A stretch of 64,000 nucleotides of DNA from Neobacillus jeddahensis (GTDB lineage Bacteria > Bacillota > Bacilli > Bacillales > Cytobacillaceae). Below, piece after piece: positions 56,800 to 64,000 of this stretch. The notes under the pieces were generated by a model. The model had not been told where the DNA came from, ran no database searches, and was given only the letters and a program-made list of their open reading frames with translations. The stretch lies in the NCBI RefSeq assembly GCF_000612625.1, contig NZ_CCAS010000014.1, forward strand, positions 1 to 64,000, written 5' to 3'. The translations under genes were made by a program, and so were the position numbers. Positions within the stretch are counted from its first letter, which is position 1, and each line of letters opens with the position of its first letter.

Positions 56800-57183
56800 A
56801 TGGCTGTAAAGAAAATGGATCATGTCGGTGTCATGGTAAACAATCTCGAGGCAGCACTTACGTTTTATCAAGAAGTGGTAGGCATGGAGCTAAAGGATAA
56901 ATTTACGATAGCAAATGGTTCTATTACCCTCGCTTTCCTTGGCTTCGATGGTTCGGACGAGACAGAATTAGAATTAGTCTTTGGCGGTAATCCTGATCTC
57001 CCAAATGAAGGAAAGGTCAATCACATTGCCTTTTTAGTCGACGATATTGCAGAGGAATTTGACCGTTTAAAGGGTCTTGATGTTGTATTCATCAGTGAAG
57101 ACATCTCTACCCTCCCGAATGGATATCGTAATTTCTTTGTACATGGCCCTGCTGGTGAAAAGGTTGAATTTTTCCAAAGATAA
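56800..57183 (+). CDS. VOC-family (glyoxalase-like) protein
   Basis: A 127-residue vicinal-oxygen-chelate protein with two beta-alpha-beta-beta-beta halves: MDHVGVMVNNLEAALTFYQEVVGM (6-29) and VNHIAFLVDDIAEEFDRLKG (about 73-92). Possible metal ligands are His8, Glu59, His75 and Glu123 (EKVEFF). Family members are glyoxalase I, methylmalonyl-CoA epimerase, dioxygenases and resistance proteins, and I cannot choose between them. GGGGGAAG precedes the ATG. It lies 28 bp after the flavoprotein gene, probably one transcript. Confidence 0.8.
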   Translation: MAVKKMDHVGVMVNNLEAALTFYQEVVGMELKDKFTIANGSITLAFLGFDGSDETELELVFGGNPDLPNEGKVNHIAFLVDDIAEEFDRLKGLDVVFISEDISTLPNGYRNFFVHGPAGEKVEFFQR

Positions 57184-57210
57184 TTAACAATTCTCATATA
57201 TAAAGACTTG

Positions 57211-57240
57211 AAAAGGACTGTTGAAGTCCTTTTCTTTATT
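57211..57240. terminator. Bidirectional terminator
   Basis: AAAAGGACT (57211-57219)/AGTCCTTTT (57225-57233), with T-rich sequence on both outer sides. Confidence 0.8.
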
Positions 57241-58102
57241 TCACAATAAATGCTGTTGTTGTCTGCAACGTATTCCCCGGTTCGATCATCACTAATTCTT
57301 CCTTCTGATTCAATTCATCAGTTAAAGCCATCCATGGCTCCACACAAATAAATTCTTGATCACTTTCTGTCCATAATACGATGTACTTAAATTCATTTCC
57401 ATATGTCATCGTCAAGTACTTGTTTTGATCAGGAAGTGCAAACGATACTTCTTTTTCCGTTGCATCGAGGAGAACTAGAGACTCTTTTTTATTAGTTAAA
57501 TCTAATGAGCCTTCAATGTTTTTGATTTTCATATCATTATAATCCAAATAGGTTTTAGCATTGGTTTGATAGGTCAGGTCCTTGCAAGTTGTTTTGAAAT
57601 AGGGATGAAACCCAGCATAGATAGGCATCTGAGCTTCGGATTGGTTTCGGTATCCCTGTAAAATAGTTAGACTATCTTTGGTTATGGTATAGGTAAACAC
57701 TACCTCAAAGTCAAATGGGTATTCCTTCCTTGTTTCTTGATTACTCGCTAAACGCAATGTGATCGAGGCACTTGTTTCATCGGTATTGGTTTCGACAACT
57801 TCCCATGGGTTCGTTCGGGCAACCCCGTGGTTCTTCATTTGATAAACCATACCATCCCACTCATACTCCCCGTTCTTTAATTGACCGGAGATTGGGAATA
57901 GGATTGGAATTCCGCCCCTGATATTTTTATTAGGATTATATAGAGTTTCTTTGTTTAAAAAAAGAATTTCTTCTCCCTCTACTCCAAATCCAGAAATAAT
58001 TCCGCCACGCTCAGGAACTATATTAAGCCAACTGCCGATTTCATTATTGATTAGCTCGTAAACCATCAGACCCTGTTCTTTCGTTACATTAAGCTGATAC
58101 AT
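57236..58102 (-). CDS. Aldose 1-epimerase family protein
   Basis: A ~288-residue galactose-mutarotase-fold protein. It has the central GGIPILFPISGQL and MKNHGVAR (His) regions, and then GFHPYFKTT with the second conserved His. EPWMALTDELN with the catalytic-type Glu lies near the C-terminus. It probably acts on a hexose or hexose phosphate anomer. The frame extends to 58165, but ATG at 58102 (GGATGAG upstream) or 58114 is more likely. Confidence 0.8.
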   Translation of the reverse strand: MYQLNVTKEQGLMVYELINNEIGSWLNIVPERGGIISGFGVEGEEILFLNKETLYNPNKNIRGGIPILFPISGQLKNGEYEWDGMVYQMKNHGVARTNPWEVVETNTDETSASITLRLASNQETRKEYPFDFEVVFTYTITKDSLTILQGYRNQSEAQMPIYAGFHPYFKTTCKDLTYQTNAKTYLDYNDMKIKNIEGSLDLTNKKESLVLLDATEKEVSFALPDQNKYLTMTYGNEFKYIVLWTESDQEFICVEPWMALTDELNQKEELVMIEPGNTLQTTTAFIVK

Positions 58103-58237
58103 CTTTCTACTCATCCTTTCTACTAAACACATATCATGCAATGGATAATCATTCCATCTTATCATTTGACAAGATTTCCAAAAACCAAATAAAATGAATT
58201 CCTATTAATTAAAATAAACGAATAAAAGTGGTCCACA

Positions 58238-58290
58238 TTAAATGAAAGAAGCACTGGACCACAATTGGGCCAAGTGCTTCTTTCATTTAA
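58238..58290. terminator. Long inverted repeat, terminator
   Basis: An 18-bp arm, 58238-58255, is perfectly complementary to 58273-58290. It includes GAAAGAAGCACT. The sequence lies after the acidic hypothetical gene. Confidence 0.75.
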
Positions 58291-58302
58291 GAAATTGCCT
58301 CA

Positions 58303-58698
58303 TTAAACCGCCAGATCTTTGCCCTCTTCTACAATATGGAACAACAAGTGGGCTAAATGATGAATTGCACCGTATTCTTCTTCCTCTTCTTCTGATTCCT
58401 CATTAACCTCAAGATCATTTAGGAACAGAGCCATAAATTCGTAAAAGTCCTTCAGCTGGAACGAGTAGCATGCAACGGGTTCTTCATTGTCCTCTTCATA
58501 TTGCAATACCATATAGGAGAGATTTCCGTCAATGTCCGCACCATCAAAAAAGACAAACAAACCAATGTTTGTGTCAAGCTCAAATAAATGTCTTGTCCCA
58601 CCCTCGGTTGCTTTTTCAAACTCCTCTTGGTTAAGCTTTTGTATTTGCATACTATCCACATTATCCTCTTGGTGAAAACCAACAATAAATGATTTCAT
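58303..58698 (-). CDS. Acidic cytosolic protein of unknown function
   Basis: A 131-residue soluble protein, strongly acidic, with a poly-Glu stretch (about 101-110, EESEEEEEEY). No signal peptide, membrane helix or motif that I recognise. ATG at 58698 has AAGGAGGAA three to four bases before it. Preceded and followed by non-coding DNA, so it is monocistronic. Confidence 0.7.
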   Translation of the reverse strand: MKSFIVGFHQEDNVDSMQIQKLNQEEFEKATEGGTRHLFELDTNIGLFVFFDGADIDGNLSYMVLQYEEDNEEPVACYSFQLKDFYEFMALFLNDLEVNEESEEEEEEYGAIHHLAHLLFHIVEEGKDLAV

Positions 58699-58828
58699 AT
58701 TTCCTCCTTGACCTTTTTCCATATTTTAAACATATACACATAGGATACCATAATCATCATGATTCATTCATTTTAATACTCCTATTAATATCAACTACAC
58801 TTTTACCAACATTCCTTACAATAAAAAA

Positions 58829-58848
58829 AATCCCGAAATTCAGGGATT
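58829..58848 (-). terminator. Terminator of RRNPP cassette
   Basis: AATCCC...GGGATT stem, followed on the minus strand by a run of eight T residues (58823-58830). Confidence 0.75.
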
Positions 58849-58863
58849 GGAAAGTCTTTTTTA

Positions 58864-59013
58864 TCATCCTACTGGTGGATGAATAGGATAATCGCTTAAC
58901 GATTTACTAGCGACCTCGGTATTTACGGATGACTTTTGATTATTGACTGTTGTTGTTGATGTTATAAGCGAAAGCACTGTAACTGAGAACAAAATGATGG
59001 CTAATTTTTTCAT
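58864..59013 (-). CDS. Secreted signalling pro-peptide (NprX/PapR/Phr-like)
   Basis: A 49-residue ORF not usually called. It has Met-Lys-Lys and a hydrophobic segment (4-18, LAIILFSVTVLSLIT), i.e. a signal peptide, then a polar Ser/Thr/Asn linker, ending in SDYPIHPPVG. It begins 11 bases after the stop of the regulator gene, with AGGGGG seven bases before the ATG. Signal peptides of RRNPP regulators (NprX, PapR, Phr) are 40-50 residues, with the mature signal at or near the C-terminus. The exact mature peptide is unknown. Confidence 0.75.
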   Translation of the reverse strand: MKKLAIILFSVTVLSLITSTTTVNNQKSSVNTEVASKSLSDYPIHPPVG

Positions 59014-59024
59014 AGAAATTCCCC

Positions 59025-60242
59025 CTAAGTGATTTTGTTTAAATATTTTACGGCTTCCTTCACTATTCCTTTTTGGTTGTAATTGTCTGCTAACATCTTA
59101 TAGAAGCGGTTAAGATCATCAGACTGTTCATTAGCCTCAAGATAGGGAATCACTTTTGACTCTAAATATTTGAACGATTTGACCTGGGATACCATATGAA
59201 GTTGGTAAAAGACTGCTAATAGTCTTAACTTTTTTACTCCAAGCTCTTTCGATAAAGAATCTACTTCTTCAAATATTTCCTTCGCTTTTTCAAGCGAATT
59301 TAGATGATAATGAAGTTCTCCAATATCATATAGCGTCACAAGATAGTCTTGATTCATGTTAGATTGTAACGCTAAACTTTTTTCATAATAAAAAAGCGCT
59401 TCCCTCGGATTTTTCATTTTATTTTGTAGAAAGCCCATATTATGATAAATTTGTGGAAGAAGCTTCTCTTCTTTTAGTATCACTGCGTTACGGATCAAAT
59501 GTTGAAAGCATCCTTGTGCCTCTTCATAAATGTTGGAGTTTGTGTAATTAATTCCGAGCAACATCAAAGTATGAAGAATTCGAATAAAGTTATGCTGATT
59601 CATAAACATTTGCAAAGCCATGTTCCCAAAATGGATCGCATGCCCTGATTGCTCTAATAAACTTTTTACTAGTGCTCGATGATAAAGAAATTCTCCACTC
59701 GTTGTTTCATGATCATTTTCTATATACAAGGAATCGAGAATGGTGTCTGCATTTTTATACTGTCCTTGTAAGATTAAGAATATCGCATTGTAATAGCGAA
59801 ATAAATAGCTTTCATGTTGGGAAAAATTCTTCTTTTGTTTAGATAATAAATCTCTTTGGGACTCTGCATCCTTTATAAGTCCTTTAAATAATAGGTATCT
59901 ATATTTAGCTAATTCGCAAACATAAATATGCTTTGAAAATGGAATTAAATGTGCCATGTTCTCTACTTTTTGATAAGTATCGTCTATTTCATCCTTTAGA
60001 TAAAAATTGATCTTACTGCTTAGCTCTTTGATATTTCCCTTAATCTGGTCTTCCTTTTCTTCCATCTCTTCCAAACTAATAGTTAACCGTTTGAGCAACA
60101 GTGAAATGGTTTCCTCGTTTGCTTCTTTGGAATTGTTCTCTATTTTACTTAAATGTGGAACAGAACAAATTCCTTTCGCTAGTTCCCCCTGGGTTATTCC
60201 TCTTTGTGTACGATAGAACTTAATCAAGGCTCCAAATTCCAT
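59025..60242 (-). CDS. RRNPP-family quorum-sensing regulator (NprR/PlcR-like)
   Basis: A 405-residue protein with an N-terminal XRE helix-turn-helix (1-60; RTQRGITQGELAKGICSVPH, LSKIENNSKEAN) and a long C-terminal array of TPR repeats (about 95-400; for example LLPQIYHNMGFLQNKMKNPREALFYYEKSL). This layout and length (NprR is about 423) mark the Rap/NprR/PlcR/PrgX family, whose TPR domain binds a re-imported peptide. The putative peptide gene follows directly. GGGTGATCAT precedes the ATG. Target genes are unknown. Confidence 0.85.
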   Translation of the reverse strand: MEFGALIKFYRTQRGITQGELAKGICSVPHLSKIENNSKEANEETISLLLKRLTISLEEMEEKEDQIKGNIKELSSKINFYLKDEIDDTYQKVENMAHLIPFSKHIYVCELAKYRYLLFKGLIKDAESQRDLLSKQKKNFSQHESYLFRYYNAIFLILQGQYKNADTILDSLYIENDHETTSGEFLYHRALVKSLLEQSGHAIHFGNMALQMFMNQHNFIRILHTLMLLGINYTNSNIYEEAQGCFQHLIRNAVILKEEKLLPQIYHNMGFLQNKMKNPREALFYYEKSLALQSNMNQDYLVTLYDIGELHYHLNSLEKAKEIFEEVDSLSKELGVKKLRLLAVFYQLHMVSQVKSFKYLESKVIPYLEANEQSDDLNRFYKMLADNYNQKGIVKEAVKYLNKIT

Positions 60243-60385
60243 ATGATCACCCAGATTGCCCTTCCTTTTTCATTTATTTTACAACAATGGAAGATAATCT
60301 TATAGTGATATTCGGACTATTCCCAAAGGAGTTAATTTACTCTAGTGATAAACTTGGGAAAATTTCAAAAAACTTCTAAAGACAC

Positions 60386-60542
60386 ATAAGAAAAGCGCAA
60401 GGCGCCCGCCTATCGGCGACAAGCACAAGACGAGCCGGCCGAAAGGTTGTTCTTTAACCTTTTGGTCGGATTGGCTTGTGACCTCGAGCCGATGGCGCCT
60501 GGAGCTGGACAATTCTCAAAGTCAAAATTTATACTTTCTTAT
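60386..60542. repeat. Dispersed structured repeat, copy 2
   Basis: Second copy of the 3602-3757 element, same orientation, about 157 bp with the same ends. In the central hairpin (60435-60469) the stem CCGGCCGAAAGGTT/AACCTTTTGGTCGG pairs over 14 positions. Compared with copy 1, an A-T pair replaces G-C and a C-G pair replaces G-C. It lies between the start region of the RRNPP regulator and the end of corA. Confidence 0.8.
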
Positions 60543-60577
60543 CTTATAAAAAAACAGCCTGGTTAGAGGCTGCTAAT

Positions 60578-61516
60578 CTAGAAATATTTCTTTTTCCAAA
60601 AAACAAACGCTGTTAAACTAGTTAAAAATGCAGAGATGATAAGCGGGATCGCATAGGAATGGGTAGCGTGCTGGAGTGGGATATCAACATTCATCCCGTA
60701 AAAACTCGCCACCATTGTTGGGAATGATAATATAATCGTGATCGATGTTAAAAACTTCATAACAATATTGAGATTATTGGAGATAATGGAAGCAAAAGCG
60801 TTCATCATACCACTCAAAATGGAGCGGTATGTTTCCGCCATTTCAATTGCCTGTGTTTTTTCAATGATCACGTCTTCTAATAGATCCTTATCTTCTTCAT
60901 ACATTTTTAAATAATTAAAACGGAGAATCTTATCTAGGACGACTTTATTTGATTTTAATGACGTGGTGAAGTAAACCAAACTTTTCTCTAAGGCAAGGAA
61001 CGCATAGAGTTCTTTATTTTTCAAAGATTGATGGATTTCACGTTCAATTTCATTTGTTTTCTTATTGATTTGCTTTAAGTAACGAAGATAATAAGAAGAA
61101 ATCACAAATAAGATTTGTAAGGCGAATCGCGTCTTTTTAAAGGTAAAAAATTCTTTTACACGATTTTTGCGAAATTCTTCAATAATAGGTGAATCTTTTA
61201 AGGAAACGGTAATGATATTATCTTCCGTTAGGATAATGCCAATTGGAATGGTTTCATATACGATCAATCCGGTTTCATCTTGAACCGTATAAGGAAAATC
61301 GACGATGATATAGACTCTTCCATCATCGCGTTCAATCCTTGGTCGTTCTTCATCATCCAGGGCATCTTTTATGATATCAACATCTACTTGAGCATCTGTT
61401 GAAACCTTGTTAATTTCTTCTGCCGTCGGTGCATACATATTAACCCAACAGCCTTTTGAGATTACATCAACCTTTTCCAACACTCGAGTTTCTGTGCTTT
61501 TAAAAATTTCTAACAT
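60578..61516 (-). CDS. CorA-family magnesium/divalent cation transporter
   Basis: A 312-residue CorA-like channel. It has an N-terminal cytoplasmic alpha/beta domain, a long helix (about 150-250) and two C-terminal membrane helices. The signature YGMN follows helix 1 in SFYGMNVDIP. It forms pentamers that pass Mg, and possibly Co or Ni. GTGAGGAGG precedes the ATG. The 217-bp leader contains a 12-bp long-range inverted repeat. Confidence 0.9.
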   Translation of the reverse strand: MLEIFKSTETRVLEKVDVISKGCWVNMYAPTAEEINKVSTDAQVDVDIIKDALDDEERPRIERDDGRVYIIVDFPYTVQDETGLIVYETIPIGIILTEDNIITVSLKDSPIIEEFRKNRVKEFFTFKKTRFALQILFVISSYYLRYLKQINKKTNEIEREIHQSLKNKELYAFLALEKSLVYFTTSLKSNKVVLDKILRFNYLKMYEEDKDLLEDVIIEKTQAIEMAETYRSILSGMMNAFASIISNNLNIVMKFLTSITIILSFPTMVASFYGMNVDIPLQHATHSYAIPLIISAFLTSLTAFVFWKKKYF

Positions 61517-61566
61517 AGCAAAACCTCCTCACTCACTTTGTTCGAGGAAGCCAACAGCCTTTTTTA

Positions 61567-61670
61567 GAGTTGATATTTATGATATTCAATTCAATCAATT
61601 CAAGGATCACATTGACTTCCCCCCGCCTACTTGGGTCTGGGTCTACAGAATAACTCAAAAATATCAACTC
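61567..61670 (-). promoter_or_regulatory. Leader inverted repeat upstream of corA
   Basis: GAGTTGATATTT (61567-61578) is the perfect complement of AAATATCAACTC (61659-61670), enclosing 80 bases that include a GC-rich core (AGACCCAGACCCAAGTAGGC on the minus strand). It could be a folded 5-prime leader. It matches no riboswitch class that I know. Confidence 0.4.
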
Positions 61671-61733
61671 CTTCTGATTTTAATATCCTATCCTATCATA
61701 ACCCCTAATGCGCAAAAGTACAAAGGAGTTTTT

Positions 61734-62639
61734 TTACGATTTATCTGTATCATCAGGAAAAAACGGATTTAAATGGATTAAAACCTCACGGACATTATCA
61801 TTTTGATCCATCAGCTTACGCTTTATCGATTTAGCTAGGTCATGCCCTTGTTTAATCGTCTTAAAATGGTCAATCGAAATCCGTAGATCGACTAACACAT
61901 AATGCCCATGTTCTCTTGCCCTGATTCGGTCGATTCGCTTGACCTCATCAAATTCAGTTACAACCGCTATGTACTCCTGTAACGTTTCTGTATTTATATT
62001 TCGCTCCAGTAATATATCAAATGCTTCGGTTAACATTTCCTTCGCAATTTTAAAAATTAAATAGGCGACAAAAACACTCGCTGCCTTATCTCCATATAAT
62101 AAGAAATCGATATCAAATCGCACCCCGAGAATGGACAGAAGGACCCCTGCCGCTGCGGCAATCGATGCTACGATATCTGCTTTATGGTCATAGGCAATCG
62201 CCTCAATGGCCTTACTTTGATTTTCTTTAGCCACCCGTAAAGAGCTTCGGTATAAAATGATCTTGGTTACAAACGAAAACAGGGCGATCCACATCGCTAA
62301 CAAGCTTGGTGATTCCACCTCATGAAAGAATCCACTAATCCCTTCATACGCTACGTAAATGGCAACAAGCAATAGGAGAAAGCCAATAATTTCTGAAACA
62401 ATGACCTCAGCCTTTCCATGTCCATACGGATGTTCTTTGTCCGCTGGTTTATTGGCAATTTTAATGACCAGTAAAACAATAACCGAGGCAAAAACATCAG
62501 CGGCAGAATGGATTCCATCCGCAAATACAGCATCACTGTGTCCATACCAGCCAATTATTATTTTTCCGAGCGTGAGGATAATGTTACTGACCACACTTAT
62601 CCAAGCCACTTTTTTTGCAAGAGATTCTCTCATTTCCAT
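61734..62639 (-). CDS. Cation diffusion facilitator (CDF) transporter
   Basis: A 301-residue CDF exporter: six helices and a C-terminal cytoplasmic domain (about 205-290). The metal site lies in FADGIHSAADV (helix 2) and AYDHKADIVAS (helix 5). HPYGHGKAE is the conserved loop. Expected to export Zn, Mn, Co or Fe in exchange for protons. ATG at 62639 follows AAGGGTGG; the longer frame to 62714 has no ribosome site. Same strand as corA, 217 bp before it. Confidence 0.9.
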   Translation of the reverse strand: MEMRESLAKKVAWISVVSNIILTLGKIIIGWYGHSDAVFADGIHSAADVFASVIVLLVIKIANKPADKEHPYGHGKAEVIVSEIIGFLLLLVAIYVAYEGISGFFHEVESPSLLAMWIALFSFVTKIILYRSSLRVAKENQSKAIEAIAYDHKADIVASIAAAAGVLLSILGVRFDIDFLLYGDKAASVFVAYLIFKIAKEMLTEAFDILLERNINTETLQEYIAVVTEFDEVKRIDRIRAREHGHYVLVDLRISIDHFKTIKQGHDLAKSIKRKLMDQNDNVREVLIHLNPFFPDDTDKS

Positions 62640-62800
62640 CGTCAACCACCCTTTATATTTAACGAAAGCACGCCAACTGTATTCCCTTTTCGTTTCGACA
62701 GAGGCGGAGTTCACTCATGCGTTCGAAAATTTTCCACATCCATTTAGTTAACCTAAGAAATCATAGCAAACGTAACCCTTTTGGGTCTAGAGAAAAAATC

Positions 62801-62833
62801 TTGCCTCCATTAAGAAAAATTGAATGGAGGCAA
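62801..62833 (-). terminator. Terminator of the 45-residue protein gene
   Basis: TTGCCTCCATT (62801-62811)/AATGGAGGCAA (62823-62833), with T residues after it on the minus strand. Confidence 0.82.
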
Positions 62834-62847
62834 CTCACCATAAACTC

Positions 62848-62985
62848 TTATTCTTTCTTTCCTTCTTGATCCTCTTTCCTCATTTCTACTTCCTCTACAA
62901 CAGAAATCCGATTTATTTGCTCATGAAGAAAATGGAAGGCTTGGTCTAATTCTTCACGAGAGGGAAACTCTTTTTTTCGATTCAT
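62848..62985 (-). CDS. 45-residue charged protein, unknown
   Basis: A small ORF (MNRKKEFPSREELDQAFHFL...) with strong AAGGGTGGAG seven bases upstream and its own terminator, both of which support a real gene. It is highly charged and probably helical, without a signal peptide or cysteines. I do not recognise a family. It is divergent from the YozQ-like gene. Confidence 0.6.
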   Translation of the reverse strand: MNRKKEFPSREELDQAFHFLHEQINRISVVEEVEMRKEDQEGKKE

Positions 62986-63085
62986 TTGATCTCCACCCTT
63001 CAAAGTTTTATTTTTTACAGGAGTAATAATTTTAAAATAAGAAAAAAATACCGTTGTATCACTATTTGAAAAGGGAGGATTTCAC

Positions 63086-63292
63086 ATGGACAATAAAAAA
63101 GCTAATCCTAAAAAAGAGTTGGCAGGGAGTTTTTACCACCCGAGTTATTATCAAGAAAAGGACGACCTTTCCAAAGGAATTGCCACCTCACATGAGCAAG
63201 TAAGCGACACGTATACAGAAGGAGAAATTGGTGCCGTTATCGATGATGTGGATGGTAAGGATATTCCGATTCCACAAGAAGGCAACGAATAA
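63086..63292 (+). CDS. YozQ/DUF4025-like small protein
   Basis: A 68-residue acidic soluble protein (GSFYHPSYYQEKDDLSKGIA, then THEQVSDTYTEGEIGAVIDD) that I match to the YozQ/DUF4025 family of bacilli. Function unknown. GGGAGG lies upstream of the ATG. Followed by its own terminator. Confidence 0.72.
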   Translation: MDNKKANPKKELAGSFYHPSYYQEKDDLSKGIATSHEQVSDTYTEGEIGAVIDDVDGKDIPIPQEGNE

Positions 63293-63303
63293 GTTTCTTA
63301 AGT

Positions 63304-63340
63304 AGAAAACAGCTCTCATCCGAAAGCTGTTTTCTTTTTT
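63304..63340 (+). terminator. Terminator of YozQ-like gene
   Basis: AGAAAACAGCT (63304-63314)/AGCTGTTTTCT (63325-63335), with T-run. Confidence 0.85.
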
Positions 63341-63380
63341 AGACCGTTAAAATTTCCGCTTCAGGCGTCTTAAGCCGTTC

Positions 63381-64000
63381 TTAATCTTTATCTTCCACAT
63401 AGGGATCATGTTCATAGGCTGGTAAATCACCAAAGCTTGTCATAAGGCCTTCTTCATCTAGAGCCTCTTCATATTGTTCATGTTGCGCATTCGGATACAC
63501 TTTAATGTCGTTTCCATACATATCGTTCCCAACAAAATTTTCATAGTCCTCCACATAGCCAATATTTTCATCAGATTCCGGATAAATATCTTGGTAATTA
63601 TCCTCCGAAAAAGCCAAATCAGAGGGAGTTTCAGATGTGCCCCAAGAGGCAACCTCTTGCCATGCATCCTCGGCATCAAAAGCAACATTTTCATCCTTTT
63701 CATCCATATCGAATTTACCGAAGTCAGGCATCAGAACACCCTCCTCAATGGGACGATTATGGGATACCACCTGATCAGGACTATGTTCAATGCAGTAGGT
63801 TGTGTTTGGCAATGCCTCTAGTCTTTCAATTGGAATATCCTTTCCACAAACCTCGCATTTCCCATACGTGCCGTTTTCCATCGCGGCCAGCGCTCTGTCT
63901 ATATTGCTTAGCTGCAATTCATAATGTTCATTTAGGGCAATATCCTTTTCTCGTTCATATAAATCTGTCCCCTCATCTGCGGGATGGTTATCATAGCTTG
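63381..64000 (-). CDS. YteA-like TraR/DksA zinc-finger sporulation protein (partial)
   Basis: The frame stays open to the right edge, so the N-terminus is missing. Residues upstream of the first internal start read YDNHPADEG then TDLYEREKDIALNEHYELQL, the typical YteA/DksA helical start, so the gene is longer than its first internal TTG (63917) suggests. A C4-type zinc finger follows (GKCEVCGKDIP ... YCIEHS; CxxC plus a later Cys/His). The tail is very acidic. Probable sporulation-linked DksA-like protein. Confidence 0.85.
   Translation of the reverse strand, partial: SYDNHPADEGTDLYEREKDIALNEHYELQLSNIDRALAAMENGTYGKCEVCGKDIPIERLEALPNTTYCIEHSPDQVVSHNRPIEEGVLMPDFGKFDMDEKDENVAFDAEDAWQEVASWGTSETPSDLAFSEDNYQDIYPESDENIGYVEDYENFVGNDMYGNDIKVYPNAQHEQYEEALDEEGLMTSFGDLPAYEHDPYVEDKD

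Noticed and set aside
58689-58886. 65-residue plus-strand ORF
   Set aside because: Overlaps the terminator and peptide gene on the other strand; no ribosome site.
61517-61733. M-box (Mg) or NiCo riboswitch before corA
   Set aside because: The conserved core sequences of these classes are not visible; only an unclassified inverted repeat is reported.

Overview
The window comes from the chromosome of a low-GC, endospore-forming Bacillaceae bacterium (Bacillus/Neobacillus type). Evidence: spore-coat genes of the yra/adhB kind, YjcZ and YteA sporulation proteins, T-box and SAM-I (S-box) leaders, strong GGAGG ribosome sites, many TTG/GTG starts, and a SinR/eps-type biofilm locus. Gene order and protein lengths often match Bacillus subtilis or B. 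cereus. The species cannot be fixed from the sequence alone.

Layout. 1-172: promoter and leader of an rRNA operon that runs leftwards out of the window. 0.5-8.4 kb: MgtC-like membrane protein, tRNA-Ala(GGC), DUF485 + acetate-type symporter, a dispersed structured repeat, DEAD-box helicase, YdeN-like hydrolase, and a divergent spore-coat locus (CotF-like proteins around zinc alcohol dehydrogenase AdhB). 8.4-16.5 kb: hom-thrC-thrB operon, T-box-controlled serA, HAD hydrolase, acyl-CoA dehydrogenase. 16.7-24.8 kb: LysM/SleB-type wall hydrolase, Dps, YjcZ-type peptide, BdbCD thiol oxidase pair, heterodimeric ABC exporter, lactonase.

26.5-46.2 kb is the most interesting region: a leftward exopolysaccharide operon of 18 genes (epsC-, epsL-, epsN-like, a sinR-like regulator, epsA/epsB/PHP-phosphatase module, Wzy-like polymerase, APH-fold kinase, MurJ/Wzx-like flippase, GT4, pyruvyltransferase, two GT14 paralogues around a fold-III PLP decarboxylase, ATP-grasp ligase, two FemAB/GNAT-like transferases). 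Its upstream region carries GTTCTTT motifs matching the SinR consensus, one of them inside a good sigma-A promoter, followed by a foldable GC-rich leader that I propose is an EAR (eps-associated RNA) antitermination element. A further inverted pair of SinR-like sites lies inside the operon. The amino-acid-type enzymes suggest a polymer decorated with an amino acid or amine. A beta-helix protein gene lies beyond the operon terminator.

46.2-54.3 kb: SAM-I riboswitch followed by metI-metC-yitJ(metF)-metH. 54.3-58.7 kb: autoregulated MarR/MFS pair, a mini flavoprotein lacking the NADPH domain, a VOC protein, an aldose-epimerase-like protein and an acidic hypothetical protein. 58.8-60.3 kb: an NprR/PlcR-like RRNPP regulator with a previously unlisted 49-codon secreted-peptide gene directly behind it, a probable quorum-sensing cassette. 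60.4-64 kb: second copy of the dispersed repeat, CorA and CDF metal transporters, small proteins, and a YteA-like zinc-finger protein cut by the right edge.

No phage, insertion sequence or CRISPR array was seen.
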